DNA of 64,000 nt, taken from positions 310,001 through 374,000 of the forward strand of contig NZ_CANDNZ010000003.1 of NCBI RefSeq assembly GCF_947387555.1. The letters run 5' to 3'. This document shows, one piece after another, positions 18,738-27,791 of the stretch. The notes under the pieces were generated by a model. That model did no database searches and was not told where the DNA came from. It saw only the letters and a list, made by a program, of their open reading frames with translations. Each line of letters opens with the position of its first letter. Positions within the stretch are counted from its first letter, which is position 1. This stretch comes from Thalassomonas sp. RHCl1. GTDB taxonomy: Bacteria > Pseudomonadota > Gammaproteobacteria > Enterobacterales > Alteromonadaceae. The position numbers and the translations under genes are program-made.

Positions 18738-19652
18738 ATGAGAAAAACTTATCTATGGTGTTTAAAGGTGTATGCCCAACTCCCCCCGCTGAACAGCATC
18801 AGAGTGTTTGATGCTGCGGCAAGATCAGGAAGCTTTAAGAAAGCGGCTGAAGAACTTCATGTCACGCCGACGGCGGTTTCACATCAAATTAAAGCCCTTG
18901 AAGAAGCGCTTGGTACTCTATTGTTCGTGCGAAAAACCCGGGCGATTCAATTAACTCAAGACGGTAAACGATTAGCCGAAACGGCCTATAGTGTTTTACA
19001 GCAGCTGACTAATACCGTCAGTGAAATAGCAAGCACTAAAAACAGTATTACCGTCAGTACCACCTCTTCTTTTGCTGCCATGTGGTTAGTGCCGAATTTA
19101 AGCAAATTCAATCAATTGCACCCGAACATTGAGGTTGTCGTAAAAACAGGCGAGCAAGTTGATGACTTAGAAAAAGACAGAAGCATAGATGTTGCGATCA
19201 GATATGGTGTCTATGATGACACGCTAGAAAACGCAGCCAATCTGGTCACTGAAAGTATAGGCATGTATGCCACCCCAAGTTATGTTGAAAGTATTGCCGC
19301 CGGACAAATGGCAAACCTTTTAGAAGCAAGGTGGCAAAATGCCAATCTTCCCGAGTTCACCTGGCATGCTTTGCTTAAAGGCGCATCAAGGGATAAAAGT
19401 CGCTACCAGATATCGAAGTTCTCCCAGGAGCATCATATTATTCAGGCGGCCCTGGCAAGCCAGGGCATCGCCCTGGTGAGTTCGCTGCTTGTTAAAAATG
19501 CGCTGGCACAAGGCTGGTTAACACAATACAACTATGTGGAGCATACTCAAAAACCGGCAGGTTTAAGTTATTATTTATTGGTGCCTGAGCACAATATTCA
19601 CAGTCATAGCATTGCAAAATTTAAGCAGTGGCTGTTACAGGCACTAAGTTAG
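18738..19652 (+). CDS. LysR-family regulator (GcvA-like)
   Basis: About 304 residues. The winged HTH lies at the N-terminus (LNSIRVFDAAARSGSFKKAA then ELHVTPTAVSHQIKALE), with a periplasmic-binding-like effector domain after residue 95. The start is uncertain: ATG 18738 has a distant GAGGA, and GTG 18768 (VYAQLPPLNS) would fit the GcvA-type family start better. It most likely controls the divergent azoreductase gene. Confidence 0.85.
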   Translation: MRKTYLWCLKVYAQLPPLNSIRVFDAAARSGSFKKAAEELHVTPTAVSHQIKALEEALGTLLFVRKTRAIQLTQDGKRLAETAYSVLQQLTNTVSEIASTKNSITVSTTSSFAAMWLVPNLSKFNQLHPNIEVVVKTGEQVDDLEKDRSIDVAIRYGVYDDTLENAANLVTESIGMYATPSYVESIAAGQMANLLEARWQNANLPEFTWHALLKGASRDKSRYQISKFSQEHHIIQAALASQGIALVSSLLVKNALAQGWLTQYNYVEHTQKPAGLSYYLLVPEHNIHSHSIAKFKQWLLQALS

Positions 19653-19703
19653 TTGCCGGCTGCAAAGGCAATTTTTACCGGCAAGGATTTTTTACCATAT
19701 AAA

Positions 19704-20159
19704 TTAATCGGTTAATGGCTCGCCGTGATAAATATGCGGGCCGGGACTGTCCTTGCCCAAGATGTCGTCCGGGTTGGCAAGTTTGCAGTTTTTCATCGAC
19801 AAACAGCCGCAGCCGATACAGGTATCCAGGTTGTCCCTAAGATCTGTCAGTTGGTTGATTCTGTCATTGAGTTGTTGCCGCCAGCTGGTGGACAATCTTT
19901 CCCAGTCTTTAACTGAAACCGTTTTATCATTCGGTATGGTACTTAACGCTTCCTTTATTTCCCTCAGTTGAATTCCTGCCTGCTGGGCAATGCGGATCAC
20001 CGAGATTTTACGCAAAATATCACGATGAAACCTGCGGTGGTTGGCACTGTCCCGGTAAGAGGAAATAAGCCCTTTGCTCTCATAAAAGTGAATGGTTGAT
20101 ACTGCAACCCCGGCACGACTGGCGACTTCGCCTACCGAAAGTTCTTTTGTTAATGCCAT
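19704..20159 (-). CDS. soxR: Redox-sensing transcriptional activator SoxR
   Basis: 151 residues of the MerR family. The N-terminal HTH (about 7-45, SVGEVASRAGVAVSTIHFYE) is followed by a dimer helix and the [2Fe-2S] cluster ligands C114, C117, C119 and C125. Their spacing C-x2-C-x-C-x5-C is identical to that of E. coli SoxR. Oxidation of the cluster by redox-active compounds turns on target promoters. It is divergent from an RND pump operon whose promoter holds a near-perfect SoxR box, so this pump is a direct target. Confidence 0.95.
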   Translation of the reverse strand: MALTKELSVGEVASRAGVAVSTIHFYESKGLISSYRDSANHRRFHRDILRKISVIRIAQQAGIQLREIKEALSTIPNDKTVSVKDWERLSTSWRQQLNDRINQLTDLRDNLDTCIGCGCLSMKNCKLANPDDILGKDSPGPHIYHGEPLTD

Positions 20160-20190
20160 AAAAATCTCAAAACAAATTTAAAATAAGTTA

Positions 20191-20221
20191 TTGACCTCAA
20201 GTATAGTTGAGGTCATATGCT
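20191..20221 (+). promoter_or_regulatory. SoxR box and MerR-type promoter of the RND pump
   Basis: Minus-35 TTGACC (20191-20196) and minus-10 TATGCT (20216-20221) are separated by 19 bases, the long spacer typical of MerR-family promoters. The spacer region carries the palindrome GACCTCAA-gtatag-TTGAGGTC (20193-20214), containing CCTCAAGTATAGTTGAGG, very close to the known SoxR box. It drives the pump genes and probably also affects soxR. Confidence 0.9.
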
Positions 20222-20264
20222 GTCGGCAACTTTTCAGGATTAACCCAGATTTACAGGTGAATAT

Positions 20265-21356
20265 ATGAAACTCAATCCTTTGCTGATCACTTCAGGCATC
20301 CTGGCCATAGGCCTGTCCAGCCTGTTCTATTTTAAGCATCATTTGGCCAACGCCGCTGACAACCAGGCAATGCCTGAGCCGGTGATGAGTATTAAAGCCA
20401 CTTATCCCCAAGTGCAGCGCTATCAGCAAACCACAGGGTTGATAGGCCAGGCCCATGCCGTAGAACAAGCCAGTATCAAGAATGAGTTGGCGGGTAAAAT
20501 CACCCGGCTTAATTTCCGCTCGGGTGACTTAGTCAGCCAGGGTCAGCTACTGGTGGAGCTCAGTCACAGCGAAGAAGATGCCTTGTTAAAAGCCGCGAAA
20601 GCCGATGCGGCATTAAATCGTCAAACCTTAGACCGCTATCTGGTGTTGCAGCAAAGTGGCCGCATCAGTGACGATAAGGTAGATCAGGCAAAATCACTGC
20701 TGGCTAAAGCCGAAGCTGAGATGGATCGTATCGCGGCCATCATAGATAAGAAAATTATCACCGCTCCTTTTTCCGGCTATGCCGGTATCCATGATCTGGT
20801 GATTGGCCAGTATCTTGACAGCAACAGCCAGATCACTGAGCTGATCGGCAATAATGACTTTATCTGGATTGACTTTAATGTGCCGCAAACCTACCCGGTA
20901 CTGGCCTTAGGTGAAGCTGTGGATATTGCCGTTAAAGGCAGGGACGTACAAGCAGCGCAAGCGAGCATAGTTTCAATATCACCGGCATTAAATACTAATT
21001 CACGCCAGCTTAAATACCGGGCAAAAATAGCCAAGTCGGCCCTGACGTTAACTCCCAACCAATTGGTCAAAGTTAATTTTCCGGTAGGGCCTGCGCAAGA
21101 TCTCACCCTGATCCCGCAGCTGGCGGTAAAAAGAGATCAACTCGGTGATTATGTGTTCGTGTTGAAAAAAGAAGGTGAGGCCTATCGCGCCCACCAGGTA
21201 AAAATAGATCTGGGTATCCGTTTTGCCGATCAAGTCAGCGTTAACTCGGGTATCGAGCCCGGTGTGTTAATTGCCTCAGAAGGGGCTTTTAAATTATGGC
21301 CTGGGGTGCAAACCCGGTTCAATTCACCTGCCCAAAACCAGGGAGAGTTGCTATGA
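20265..21356 (+). CDS. SoxR-controlled RND efflux adaptor (MFP)
   Basis: 363 residues. An N-terminal membrane anchor/signal (residues 8-25) is followed by the lipoyl halves: IKNELAGKITRLNFRSGDLV at about 68-87 and the ITAPFSGYAGIHDLVIGQYL return at about 165-184, separated by a short coiled-coil hairpin. A beta-barrel domain follows. An AGGTGA site lies before the ATG. It overlaps the pump gene by 4 bases (ATGA). No outer-membrane channel gene is present; a TolC-like protein from elsewhere would be needed. Likely role: export of redox-cycling compounds. Confidence 0.92.
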   Translation: MKLNPLLITSGILAIGLSSLFYFKHHLANAADNQAMPEPVMSIKATYPQVQRYQQTTGLIGQAHAVEQASIKNELAGKITRLNFRSGDLVSQGQLLVELSHSEEDALLKAAKADAALNRQTLDRYLVLQQSGRISDDKVDQAKSLLAKAEAEMDRIAAIIDKKIITAPFSGYAGIHDLVIGQYLDSNSQITELIGNNDFIWIDFNVPQTYPVLALGEAVDIAVKGRDVQAAQASIVSISPALNTNSRQLKYRAKIAKSALTLTPNQLVKVNFPVGPAQDLTLIPQLAVKRDQLGDYVFVLKKEGEAYRAHQVKIDLGIRFADQVSVNSGIEPGVLIASEGAFKLWPGVQTRFNSPAQNQGELL

Positions 21357-24300
21357 ACGACAAGTTTCAATTCCAAAAACAAGTGATGGACATCTTCGTG
21401 CAAAAGCCGGTGATCGCCATAGTGTTATCCATCTTTATTTGTCTGGCAGGTGTGCTTGCGGCGAATAAAATATCGGTATTGCAGTTTCCGCAAATAGAAA
21501 GTGCTTCACTGGAAATCAATACCAACTTCACCGGGGCATCCGCCGAAGTGGTGAAAGGTTTTGTCACCGATACCATAGAAAAAGCAGCGGCCTCGGTGCC
21601 CGGCGTTGAATTTGTTGACTCCAGCACCACCTCCGGCAACAGCACGGTAACTGCCTGGCTCGCGCTGAACGAAAACAGCACAGATGCCCTGGCCGAGCTC
21701 AATACCCGGCTAAGTCAGATACGTTTTGAATTACCCTCAGGTGCGGAAGATCCCGTGGTCTCGGTAAAGCGTACCGACCGGCCTTATGCGGTATTCTACC
21801 TGAACGTAGAAGCCCCCGGGGTGCCGCTGGAAAAACTCACCGATTATTTAAACCGCCAGGTCAATCCCATCATAGCGAATATTGATGGCGTGCAAAAAGC
21901 CGACATCGAAGGCAGCCGTATTCCGGCGATGCGGGTTTGGCTGGATCTCGATAAGATGAATATTTTCGGCTTGAGCGCCGATCAGGTTTACCAGGCACTT
22001 AGTGCCAATAACCGTATCTCTACTTTAGGTTATAGCGAAAACAGCCAGCAAAAAATTGATATTGTCGCTAATACCCAAATGTCTTCGGTTGAAGAGTTTA
22101 AGCGTTTGATCATTAAAAACGATCACCAGGGCATTATCTATCTCAGCGATATTGCCGATATTGCCTATGCCTCCGAGCAGGCGAATTCAACTGCCCGTTT
22201 CAATCAGGACGACACCGTTTATATTTCGGTATGGGGGCTGCCCGGCGCCAATGAAATCGCTATCGGGGATAAACTTTACCGGGTGATTGATGACATTAAT
22301 GCCGCCAGTCAGGGAAAATTCCATATCAATGTGGCTTACGACGGCACCTTGTATATGCGTGATGCCCTCAAAGAAATCGTCACTACCCTGCTTGAAACCG
22401 TGGTCCTGGTGGGTTTAGTGGTGCTGTTATTAATGGGCTCATTTCGCACTGCATTAGTGCCGCTGGTCACTATTCCTATCTCTATTTTAGGGGCCATTGC
22501 CGTGATATGGCTGCTGGGCTTTTCCCTGAACCTGCTGACCGTACTGGCAATCGTGTTATCTGTGGGGCTGGTGGTGGACGATGCCATAGTGGTGGTGGAA
22601 AATGTTGCCCGCCATATGCGCAGCGGTATGCCGAGAATGCAGGCGGCCTTGATCAGTTCGCGGCAATTGCTGGTACCGGTCATTTCCATGACACTTACCC
22701 TGGCCATGGTCTATGCGCCGATAGGTTTTCTGTCCGGATTAACCGGGGTTTTATTCAAGGAATTTGCTTTTACCCTGGCCATTGCCGTGCTTATTTCCGG
22801 TGTGGTTGCGGTTACCTTGTCGCCGATCATGAGTGCCTATGTTTCCAGTGAAGGCGGTCAGGAAGGCGCTTTTACAAAAAAGGTAAATGGTCTTTTTGAT
22901 AAAATACAATCCGGATACGCTAATGTGCTTAAACGCACCATGGAAAATCAATCTTCCATGTTGCTGATCGCCCTGGTGGTGACGGCCTTGATTGTGCCTT
23001 TTTATATGCAGTCGGCTAAAGAGCTGGCGCCGGTAGAAGATCAAAGCAGCATTACCCTGGTGGTGCAATCTCCGCCGGATACTTCGCTGGCCTACAATGA
23101 AAATCATATGCCCGGGATAGTCGATAACCTGATGTCCCTTGATGGCGCACGGCAAATGTGGCAAATATTACTGGCAAACGGCGGCTTCGGTGGGCTGGAA
23201 CTGGAAAGTGCGCAGCAGCGGAGTTTAAGCACAGCCGAGGTATTGCCGGAAGTTTATGGCCGCCTTTCTGGGTCAACCGCCCTGGATGTCTTGCCGATAT
23301 TGCCTTCGCCCTTGCCTACCGCCGGTCAATACGATATTGAGCTGGTGGTGAAGTCTTCGGCTCCTTTTAGCGAGATGAAACCCTATGCCGATCAATTGAT
23401 CGCCGCGGCTTATCAGTCTGGCCTGTTTCTTTATGCCGATACCGATTTAAAAATCGATTTACCGCAAATTGACTTGCAACTTGACCGGGAAAAAATAGCC
23501 GATTTGGGCCTGGATATCAGCGTGGTGAGCGAGCAGTTGTCGACTTACCTATCCAGCAATTATGTCAACCGCTTCGATGATAACGGCAAAGCTTACCGGG
23601 TGATCCCTATGATCAACGGCGATATCAGCCGCTCGCCTGAAAAAATACTGGATTTAACCATTAAGGCGCCCTCGGGGGAATTAATTGCTATTGCCGACTT
23701 TACCGAGATTCGCTGGAAAACCGTCCCGAGAAAGCTGGGCTCCTTTAACCGCCTCAATGCTTTTCGCATCTATGGCGGGGTCTTGCCCGGGGTAACCAAA
23801 GAGCAGGCTTTAGCCCGGTTAGAGCAAAGTGCGCAGCAGATCTTACCGGCAAACTACAATCTGGACTATGCCGGTGAGTCCCGGCAAATCCGTAAAGAAG
23901 GCAGCAGCCTGATTGTGGTGATGGCCATTTCCCTGGTGATTGTTTTCCTTATCCTGGCGGTGCAGTTTAACAGTTTCAGGGATCCGCTGGTGATCTTGCT
24001 CGGCTGTGTGCCACTTGCCCTTGCCGGCGCATTATTACTGCCGTTTTTATCCCTGACGACAATCAATATCTATTCCCAGATAGGCTTAGTAACCCTGATC
24101 GGTTTAATCGCTAAAAACGGCATCTTAATCGTTGAGTTTGCCAACCATTTGCAGGAAAGCGGTCAGGAGAAGTTGGCTGCAGTGATAGAGGCGGCAACTA
24201 CCCGGTTAAGACCGATATTAATGACTACTGCCGCTACCGTACTCGGCCACTTCCCGCTGGTACTGGTAACAGGCGCTGGCGCCGAGGCCCGCAACAGTAT

Positions 24301-24463
24301 CGGGATTATCTTAGTGGCCGGCATGATTATAGGTACTTTGTTTACCTTATTTGTACTGCCGGTATTTTATGTCTGGCTTGCCACTAACCGCTCTGCAGGC
24401 TCGGCTGAAGTGCTGTATCCGCAAGCGATGGCAAGTGAGGTGAAGGCACAGGCATCAGCCTGA
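21353..24463 (+). CDS. SoxR-controlled RND efflux permease
   Basis: 1036 residues from ATG 21353 (MNDKFQFQKQV); an upstream in-frame codon at 21296 lies inside the adaptor gene and is not used. The ATGA overlap with the adaptor stop and GGGAGAG upstream support this start. It has the usual two TM bundles and porter loops. TM4 carries VLSVGLVVDDAIVVVENVARH with both proton-relay Asp residues (DD), which fits an HAE1/MexI-like proton-drug antiporter. With SoxR control, the likely cargo is redox-active, such as phenazine- or quinone-like compounds. Confidence 0.93.
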   Translation: MNDKFQFQKQVMDIFVQKPVIAIVLSIFICLAGVLAANKISVLQFPQIESASLEINTNFTGASAEVVKGFVTDTIEKAAASVPGVEFVDSSTTSGNSTVTAWLALNENSTDALAELNTRLSQIRFELPSGAEDPVVSVKRTDRPYAVFYLNVEAPGVPLEKLTDYLNRQVNPIIANIDGVQKADIEGSRIPAMRVWLDLDKMNIFGLSADQVYQALSANNRISTLGYSENSQQKIDIVANTQMSSVEEFKRLIIKNDHQGIIYLSDIADIAYASEQANSTARFNQDDTVYISVWGLPGANEIAIGDKLYRVIDDINAASQGKFHINVAYDGTLYMRDALKEIVTTLLETVVLVGLVVLLLMGSFRTALVPLVTIPISILGAIAVIWLLGFSLNLLTVLAIVLSVGLVVDDAIVVVENVARHMRSGMPRMQAALISSRQLLVPVISMTLTLAMVYAPIGFLSGLTGVLFKEFAFTLAIAVLISGVVAVTLSPIMSAYVSSEGGQEGAFTKKVNGLFDKIQSGYANVLKRTMENQSSMLLIALVVTALIVPFYMQSAKELAPVEDQSSITLVVQSPPDTSLAYNENHMPGIVDNLMSLDGARQMWQILLANGGFGGLELESAQQRSLSTAEVLPEVYGRLSGSTALDVLPILPSPLPTAGQYDIELVVKSSAPFSEMKPYADQLIAAAYQSGLFLYADTDLKIDLPQIDLQLDREKIADLGLDISVVSEQLSTYLSSNYVNRFDDNGKAYRVIPMINGDISRSPEKILDLTIKAPSGELIAIADFTEIRWKTVPRKLGSFNRLNAFRIYGGVLPGVTKEQALARLEQSAQQILPANYNLDYAGESRQIRKEGSSLIVVMAISLVIVFLILAVQFNSFRDPLVILLGCVPLALAGALLLPFLSLTTINIYSQIGLVTLIGLIAKNGILIVEFANHLQESGQEKLAAVIEAATTRLRPILMTTAATVLGHFPLVLVTGAGAEARNSIGIILVAGMIIGTLFTLFVLPVFYVWLATNRSAGSAEVLYPQAMASEVKAQASA

Positions 24464-24474
24464 TGACACTAACA

Positions 24475-24499
24475 CACCGGGCAGCCAGCCTGCCCGGTG
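24475..24499 (+). terminator. Hairpin after the RND operon
   Basis: 10-bp stem CACCGGGCAG / CTGCCCGGTG, 12 bases after the pump stop. No T run follows, so it may be an mRNA 3' stabiliser or a weak terminator. Confidence 0.45.
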
Positions 24500-24552
24500 A
24501 TAGATAATGCAATAATGCCGGTATTTTCTTCTATACTAGTGGCTACATTTTC

Positions 24553-26601
24553 TTGTATCAGCCCCGGACAAACGTCTTGATAAAGGCCTGTTTGATTGAC
24601 CTGAGCGTTAAAGCAACACTGATCTCTGCTTGGCTGATTCTTTGTTCTGTCCCTGTATTTTCAGCCGATGTCGACTTGTATGATATGTCTTTAGAGCAGT
24701 TGATGTCGGTTAAAATAACCTCAGTATCTAAGCTTCCCCAGTCGTTCAATCAGGTACCGGCGACGGTTTATATCATAGAAAAAAATGAGTTCAAATCGCT
24801 TGGCATATCCTCTTTGTTAGAGTTACTGAATTTTGTTCCTTCGGTAGAATATGCCTATCCGCACTCCTGGTTACAGGGGGGATTACGCGGTTTTGCCGAT
24901 AACTGGTCAAAAACCAAATTATTGATCGATGGCGAAGAGGTTAACCTGCTTTATACCGGGGAAGCATTTATCGGGCATCAATTCCCGTTGGAGCATATTG
25001 CAAGGGTGGAAGTGATCCCCGGGCCTTCCTCGGTTATTTATGGTGCCGATGCCTTTACAGGCATTATCAACCTTGTGACCCGTAAAGATGAACAAAACAG
25101 CTTGACCCTGGCGCTGGAACGGGGAGACGGGGACTATCAGGGCATACGGACGGCTTTGGCCGTCAGGAAAAGCAGCGATAAGCTTAGCTGGCGTTTTTTC
25201 TCTTATTATCAAGATCTTGATGATGTTGATTTTAGCCAGTTTGTTAAAACAAAAGATTTTAGCGAACAGCATCAAGTGTTGAGACAAACATTGTTAAATT
25301 CCGGTTTATATCCTTACCGGGATGAAAATTATGCTTATCATCTTGATGCGGGGATGACATATCGTCTTCGACCCGGGCAGGACTTTGATCTAAAGTTGTT
25401 AAAGTTGCTTGATCGGGACGGTGGCGGGCAGGAGTCTCCCGAAATCAGCTTCCGTGATTTTATGACCAGGCGTGAACAACTTAAATTAAGTGCCGGTTAT
25501 GCTTATCAGCCGCCCGAGTCTGCCTGGCATTATCGTTTAAATGTACGTTTTCGGGAAGATGACGAGTTAAATGACTTTAATTTTCGTGAGCCTGTGGACG
25601 GCACCGTATCTCCGCTGTATAAGTTTGATATTACCGGCTCTAGTGAGTGGCAAGTAAATTGGAACGGTGGTTATCAAGGGGAAGGTTATCAATTGCTGGC
25701 CGGGGTGGGGTTTTTAAAACGTGATTTGCAGACTCCTGATTTTGAGTTGGAAGATTTCGCTGAGTTAACCCCTTTTCTTAGCCAGGAGAACAGTTATCTT
25801 TATGCACAAATACAGGGGCAAGTATTTTCAGCTACAGATCAGTTAACCCTGGGAGTGCGTAGTGACCATCATCAGTTATACAGCAGCCCGGCTATTTATC
25901 GGCTCGGCTACACCACACCTGTGTCGCCGTCGCTGAACCTTAAATTTATGTATGGCGAGGCATTTCGGGCGCCAACCTTGTTTGAACTGGAGATCAATGA
26001 AAACTTGAAGCCGTCCCTGATGGAAGCATGGGAAGTCTCCAGCATATATAGCCCAAATAATCGCAGCTGGTTGCAGTTTTCTTGGTTTCGAAATAATGCA
26101 TCCGAGCTGATTGTTAACCGCCAGGTGGCGGACGATGATCCCGATACCGACTTGTTCAGTGCTTTTAATGAAGGGGCAACCCATGTCACCGGGGCGGAAT
26201 TCCAGTACAAGCAGCAGTTAGCCAAGGGGTTGCTGGTTTTTTGGCTAAGCCATACCAGGCCGAAAAGCGGCACAGACATAGCCAAAAACAAACTGGGATT
26301 ACGGCTCAGCTATGAGGTATTGCCAAATTTAACTTTAGGCTTATCCGCTAAATACACGGATGCGATTGAGACTCGCTATACAGATGAAGATTTAGCTGAG
26401 AGCACCCTTAAGGTATCGCAATACTTTTTAACCGACCTTAACCTCAGTTATCCCATAACCCCTAAGGGCAGCAGACTTTGGTTTAAGATCCGAAATTTAA
26501 CCGATAAAGAAAATTACTCCGCTAATGTCCGGGGATTGGATCCCAAGCAATTCATAAGTCAAGGCCGGCACGGCGAACTTGGCTTACAGTGGTATTTTTA
26601 A
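24553..26601 (+). CDS. TonB-dependent outer-membrane receptor
   Basis: About 682 residues. A hydrophobic leader (ATLISAWLILCSVPVFSA) is followed by DMSLEQLMSVKITSVSK, the start of a plug domain, then the plug core (about 55-170, with VIPGPSSVIYGADAFTGIIN) and a beta-barrel ending in the aromatic GLQWYF. This ending is typical of outer-membrane barrels. The start is uncertain: TTG 24553 has no good ribosome site. No transporter partner or siderophore gene is adjacent. The substrate is unknown; the short plug and small barrel resemble the receptor group with a 'SLEQLM' N-terminus. Confidence 0.85.
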   Translation: MYQPRTNVLIKACLIDLSVKATLISAWLILCSVPVFSADVDLYDMSLEQLMSVKITSVSKLPQSFNQVPATVYIIEKNEFKSLGISSLLELLNFVPSVEYAYPHSWLQGGLRGFADNWSKTKLLIDGEEVNLLYTGEAFIGHQFPLEHIARVEVIPGPSSVIYGADAFTGIINLVTRKDEQNSLTLALERGDGDYQGIRTALAVRKSSDKLSWRFFSYYQDLDDVDFSQFVKTKDFSEQHQVLRQTLLNSGLYPYRDENYAYHLDAGMTYRLRPGQDFDLKLLKLLDRDGGGQESPEISFRDFMTRREQLKLSAGYAYQPPESAWHYRLNVRFREDDELNDFNFREPVDGTVSPLYKFDITGSSEWQVNWNGGYQGEGYQLLAGVGFLKRDLQTPDFELEDFAELTPFLSQENSYLYAQIQGQVFSATDQLTLGVRSDHHQLYSSPAIYRLGYTTPVSPSLNLKFMYGEAFRAPTLFELEINENLKPSLMEAWEVSSIYSPNNRSWLQFSWFRNNASELIVNRQVADDDPDTDLFSAFNEGATHVTGAEFQYKQQLAKGLLVFWLSHTRPKSGTDIAKNKLGLRLSYEVLPNLTLGLSAKYTDAIETRYTDEDLAESTLKVSQYFLTDLNLSYPITPKGSRLWFKIRNLTDKENYSANVRGLDPKQFISQGRHGELGLQWYF

Positions 26602-26701
26602 GCGCTGTTTTGACCATATAGCAAACTTTGTCGGGTTCCCTCATTATTTCAAGGCTTTAGCGATTGATTTGATCTCGACAGTACTCACTGACAATTATTA
26701 C

Positions 26702-26778
26702 ATAATTCGATATTTCTAGAAATATATTGACGCAGATAATTCTTGCTTTATAATTCGAAAAATCTAGAAATATAGAGT
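26702..26778 (+). promoter_or_regulatory. Promoter with two repeated operators before the ArsP-type permease
   Basis: TTGACG (26727-26732), a 16-base spacer and TATAAT (26749-26754) form a strong sigma-70 promoter. Two copies of ATAATTCGA-N5-CTAGAAATAT start at 26702 and 26750, 48 bases apart. The first contains the perfect 16-bp palindrome ATATTTCTAGAAATAT (26710-26725). One site lies just upstream of minus-35, the other covers minus-10, as expected for a repressor. An ArsR-like regulator is likely, but no such gene is adjacent. Confidence 0.65.
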
Positions 26779-26791
26779 TAATGGTTTTATT

Positions 26792-27703
26792 ATGACGATC
26801 ACACAACAAATGGTATTTGATACCTTAAACATGTTTGCCTTTTTGGCGGTTGAACTCACCCTGCTCTTTTTACTTATTAGTTATCTGGTAGGTGTGCTGC
26901 AGGTGTACATTCCGCCAAGCAAAATTCAAAGTATATTGAGTAGCAAAAAAGGCAAAGGTTATATCATTGCCGGCTTCTTGGGCGCCATTACGCCATTTTG
27001 CTCATGTTCAACCATTCCTTTTTTAAAAGGGCTGCTTAGGGCAAAGGCAGGCTTTGGCACTATGATGGTGTTTCTATTTGCCAGTCCGTTACTCAACCCC
27101 ATTATTATCGGTTTATTTGCTGTTACTTTCGGGCTTAAGGTGACCTTGTTTTATTTTGCTATTGCCATGGGGGTGTCAATTATCGCCGGCATAACGTTGG
27201 AAAAATTGGGCTTTGAAAAACACATCAGGCCCGAAGCTTATATTACCCCGGAAAGTTCAGGATGTTCTTCAGGATGCTCCGGCGCTAAACCCGTCAATAA
27301 ATGGAAAAAGATCTGGAATAGCACCTGGTCTGATTTTAAGAAAGTTTTGCCTTACTTAATCGGCGGTATTGCATTAGGTTCAATGATCTACGGCTTTATG
27401 CCGACAGAATTTGTCGCCAGCATTGCAAATGAAAATAATCCTTTTGCAGTGCCCGTGGCCGCTGTGATCGGTATTCCCTTGTATATCAGAGCTGAAGCCG
27501 TTATCCCGTTAAGTGCGGCCCTGGCTGCAAAAGGCATGGGACTTGGCGCCGTGATGGCGTTGATCATAGGCAGTGCCGGCGCTAGTCTGACGGAAGTTGT
27601 ATTATTAAAATCTATCTTTAAAAACAAGATGATAATGGCTTTCTTAACGGTAATACTGTCTATGGCTGTCGCGGCCGGTTATCTGTATAGCTACCTTTTC
27701 TAA
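26792..27703 (+). CDS. ArsP-type permease (PF03773 family)
   Basis: 303 residues with about eight membrane helices. The block ITPFCSCSTIPFLKGLLRA (residues about 68-86) is the family signature, with a Cys pair in a membrane helix; a second internal repeat lies near IGIPLYIRAEAVIPLSAALA. A cytosolic loop holds a Cys-rich stretch (SGCSSGCSGAK). Known relatives move trivalent organoarsenicals, and others have unknown substrates. It sits behind two operators and is followed by a terminator and a DsbC-like gene. Metal(loid) export is the best guess. Confidence 0.82.
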   Translation: MTITQQMVFDTLNMFAFLAVELTLLFLLISYLVGVLQVYIPPSKIQSILSSKKGKGYIIAGFLGAITPFCSCSTIPFLKGLLRAKAGFGTMMVFLFASPLLNPIIIGLFAVTFGLKVTLFYFAIAMGVSIIAGITLEKLGFEKHIRPEAYITPESSGCSSGCSGAKPVNKWKKIWNSTWSDFKKVLPYLIGGIALGSMIYGFMPTEFVASIANENNPFAVPVAAVIGIPLYIRAEAVIPLSAALAAKGMGLGAVMALIIGSAGASLTEVVLLKSIFKNKMIMAFLTVILSMAVAAGYLYSYLF

Positions 27704-27725
27704 TCGTTATTGAAGCGATACCTGT

Positions 27726-27765
27726 AAAAAGTTTCTGATTATATGATCAGAAACTTTTTAGTTTT
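27726..27765 (+). terminator. Terminator after the permease gene
   Basis: A perfect 14-bp stem AAAAAGTTTCTGAT / ATCAGAAACTTTTT with a 6-base loop and a T-rich tail (AGTTTTATTTG). The DsbC-like gene begins just after it, so that gene may depend on read-through or have its own promoter. Confidence 0.8.
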
Positions 27766-27791
27766 ATTTGATTAAGTTTGGAAGCAATAAA

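Noticed and set aside
21296-21352. Upstream start of the second RND permease
   Set aside because: The extension lies inside the adaptor gene and lacks a ribosome site; ATG 21353 overlaps the adaptor stop as ATGA.
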